In this document: positions 62,635 to 64,000 of the stretch, piece by piece
Layout: every line of letters begins with the position of its first letter
Position numbering within the stretch: position 1 is the first letter of the stretch
Translations under genes and position numbers: made by a program
The notes under the pieces: model-generated
Databases searched by the model: none
What the model was told of the DNA's origin: nothing
The model's input: only the letters and a program-made list of their open reading frames with translations
Assembly (NCBI RefSeq): GCF_021531435.1
Contig: NZ_JAFBIS010000002.1
Location: forward strand, 124,001 to 188,000
Reading direction: 5' to 3'
Length of the DNA: 64,000 nucleotides
DNA from: Oscillibacter valericigenes
Lineage (GTDB): Bacteria; Bacillota; Clostridia; Oscillospirales; Oscillospiraceae

Positions 62635-64000
62635 ATGAGATTCTGGAATAAGAGAGAAAACATCATACCGGTGCTGTACGGGATATTGGCTTTCGTATCC
62701 GTTATTTTGCTGCTGTTCGTTTCTCAAACAGAGAATATAGAAACATTCGCGGCACGGAATGAGCAGGGACAGCAGACCATAGAAAATGTGGACTTCCGGG
62801 AGACGGAGGACGCTTCCGCGCCGGTGGGCCTGCGCCAGACGTATCGCTGGCCCCTGCCGGACAGCATTGAAGAAAACTGCTGCCTGGCGTTTTATACGGT
62901 ACACCAGTATGCGGAGGTCTATTTCGACGGAGAGCTGATGTACAGCCTGATGCCCCAGGCGGGGAACCGGATCGGACGGACCAGCGGCAGCAACTGGATC
63001 TTCGTGCCCCTGTATCCGGAGGACGCGGACAAGGAGGTCCGGGTGGAGATCACTCCGGTCTATGAAAGCGCCCGCGGCAGGACGATCACATTTTATATGG
63101 GAACGCACCTGCAGATCTATCTGAACCAGCTGAAAAAGGACCTTCCCCAGATCGTCCTCAGCATCCTGGCAATCACCATCGGCGCTGCGTTTGCCTTGGT
63201 GTCGCTGTATAACCGCCTGAAACGCGGAAACAGGCAGGGGGGAGAGCTGCTCTACTTAGCGATCTTCTCTGTGATCATCGGCCTCTGGAAACTGTCTGAC
63301 ACCCGGTTTTCGCCCCTGATGTTCCCACGGAACCCGCTGCTGCTGTCTTATATTTCTCTGGCGATGCTGATGCTGGCGCCGGTGCCGCTGATGCTGTTCG
63401 TCCGCAGCTGCTCCAGAGGGACATCCTACCGCATGCTGGATGGAGCCTGCCTTGCTTCTGTGGCGTCCGGTGCGGCACTGATCATCCTCCAGACCGCTAA
63501 TATCATGGATTTCCGGGAGAGTCTGCCTGTCACTCATGTGATCATCGTGCTGACGGGAGTTTCCATCACAGTCAATGAGATCCGGGAATGGAAGCGGGGG
63601 AAGCGGACGAGCCAATCCCGCATTATGGCGGTGGGCTTCCTGCTGTGCACGGTGGGGGCGCTTCTGGATCTGTTCCTTTACTATGAGCGCGGAAATTCCG
63701 CCGGCGTGCTGTATACGCTGACAGCATTCCTGGTGTGTATCGTCCTCACGGGCGCCGAGTCCAACCGGGAGCTGAATTACAGAGCCCATGTTGACATGCA
63801 TACCGGCCTGTACAATAAGAGCTCCTGCAACGAGCAGTTCAGCGGCAATGAGGCGGTGCAGGAGCCGACGGCGGTGTTCATGTTCGACCTCAACGGATTG
63901 AAGCAGGTCAATGATACCATGGGACACGATGCCGGCGACACGCTGATCTTCCAGTTTGCCGATATTCTGCGGAAGAATCTGCCCGCCCGGACCTTTGTGG
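62635..64000 (+). CDS. Second membrane-bound diguanylate cyclase (partial, runs off the window)
   Basis: An open frame of 455 codons with no stop before the window edge. An N-terminal transmembrane helix (about 9-28), an extracytoplasmic beta-rich domain (about 35-165, similar in layout to 7TMR-DISM sensors), a block of about seven helices (170-375), and the start of a GGDEF domain: DMHTGLYNK (387-395) and FDLNGLKQVNDTMGHD (from 417). The GGDEF signature lies beyond the window. AAGGAAAA precedes ATG 62635. It is likely co-functional with the adjacent cyclase. Confidence 0.88.
   Translation, partial: MRFWNKRENIIPVLYGILAFVSVILLLFVSQTENIETFAARNEQGQQTIENVDFRETEDASAPVGLRQTYRWPLPDSIEENCCLAFYTVHQYAEVYFDGELMYSLMPQAGNRIGRTSGSNWIFVPLYPEDADKEVRVEITPVYESARGRTITFYMGTHLQIYLNQLKKDLPQIVLSILAITIGAAFALVSLYNRLKRGNRQGGELLYLAIFSVIIGLWKLSDTRFSPLMFPRNPLLLSYISLAMLMLAPVPLMLFVRSCSRGTSYRMLDGACLASVASGAALIILQTANIMDFRESLPVTHVIIVLTGVSITVNEIREWKRGKRTSQSRIMAVGFLLCTVGALLDLFLYYERGNSAGVLYTLTAFLVCIVLTGAESNRELNYRAHVDMHTGLYNKSSCNEQFSGNEAVQEPTAVFMFDLNGLKQVNDTMGHDAGDTLIFQFADILRKNLPARTFV

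Overview
The window looks like the chromosome of a high-GC, spore-forming member of the Clostridia, most likely Oscillospirales (an Oscillibacter/Dysosmobacter/Lawsonibacter-type gut anaerobe). Reasons: strong AGGAGG ribosome sites, Firmicutes SOS boxes of the form GAACRNRYGTTY, a threonyl T-box, an uninterrupted sigK, low-GC sigma-A promoters in otherwise GC-rich DNA, a single-chain pyruvate carboxylase, an archaeal/eukaryotic-type ProRS, and the Firmicutes order map-KOW protein-infA-rpmJ inside the ribosomal cluster. The lineage is an inference; there is no rRNA in the window.

Layout. 1-2573: the tail of an unknown gene, then an OmpR-type two-component system whose regulator gene carries a duplicated 3' end around a 162-bp array of hairpins. 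2579-8172: an apparent SOS-linked operon (LexA box, DUF1385/YqhQ, prmC, recA, recX, rimO, pgsA). 8201-10377: T-box controlled thrS. 10498-13997: pyc. 14173-17503: TAXI-type TRAP uptake system with a two-state RNA structure between receptor and permease. 17664-23553: MacAB-like export operon ending in an S-layer-homology protein. 23555-28246: lipase and glycerol kinase (divergent), a zinc-ribbon protein, an SLC13-type transporter and a hypothetical. 28284-29516: PurO-like IMP cyclohydrolase and a YgjP-like metallopeptidase (minus strand). 29597-31130: proS.

31323-47892: the S10-spc-alpha ribosomal superoperon from rpsJ to rplQ, with secY, adk, map, infA and rpoA. It is interrupted by three long structured non-coding stretches (leader, rpsJ-rplC, rpsZ-rpsH), one of which holds an intrinsic terminator. 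47970-54639: housekeeping genes including a polysaccharide deacetylase, secG, lexA, sigK, a GIY-YIG/PNPOx fusion, an orphan family-5 solute receptor and pgeF. 54908-57661: secA. 57872-57994: a possible 40-residue protein. 58176-61205: beta-CASP nuclease and rlmD. 61268-64000: two adjacent membrane diguanylate cyclases, the first of clearly lower GC.

The most notable non-gene signals are: (i) a family of multi-hairpin intergenic elements, with two homologous copies (31134-31261 minus and 54773-54901 plus) each placed a few bases after a stop codon and apparently keeping their stems by compensatory change; (ii) the recA operon and lexA sharing perfect LexA boxes; (iii) the duplicated response-regulator 3' end, whose differences are all synonymous. 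No CRISPR array, tRNA, rRNA, prophage or transposase gene was seen.
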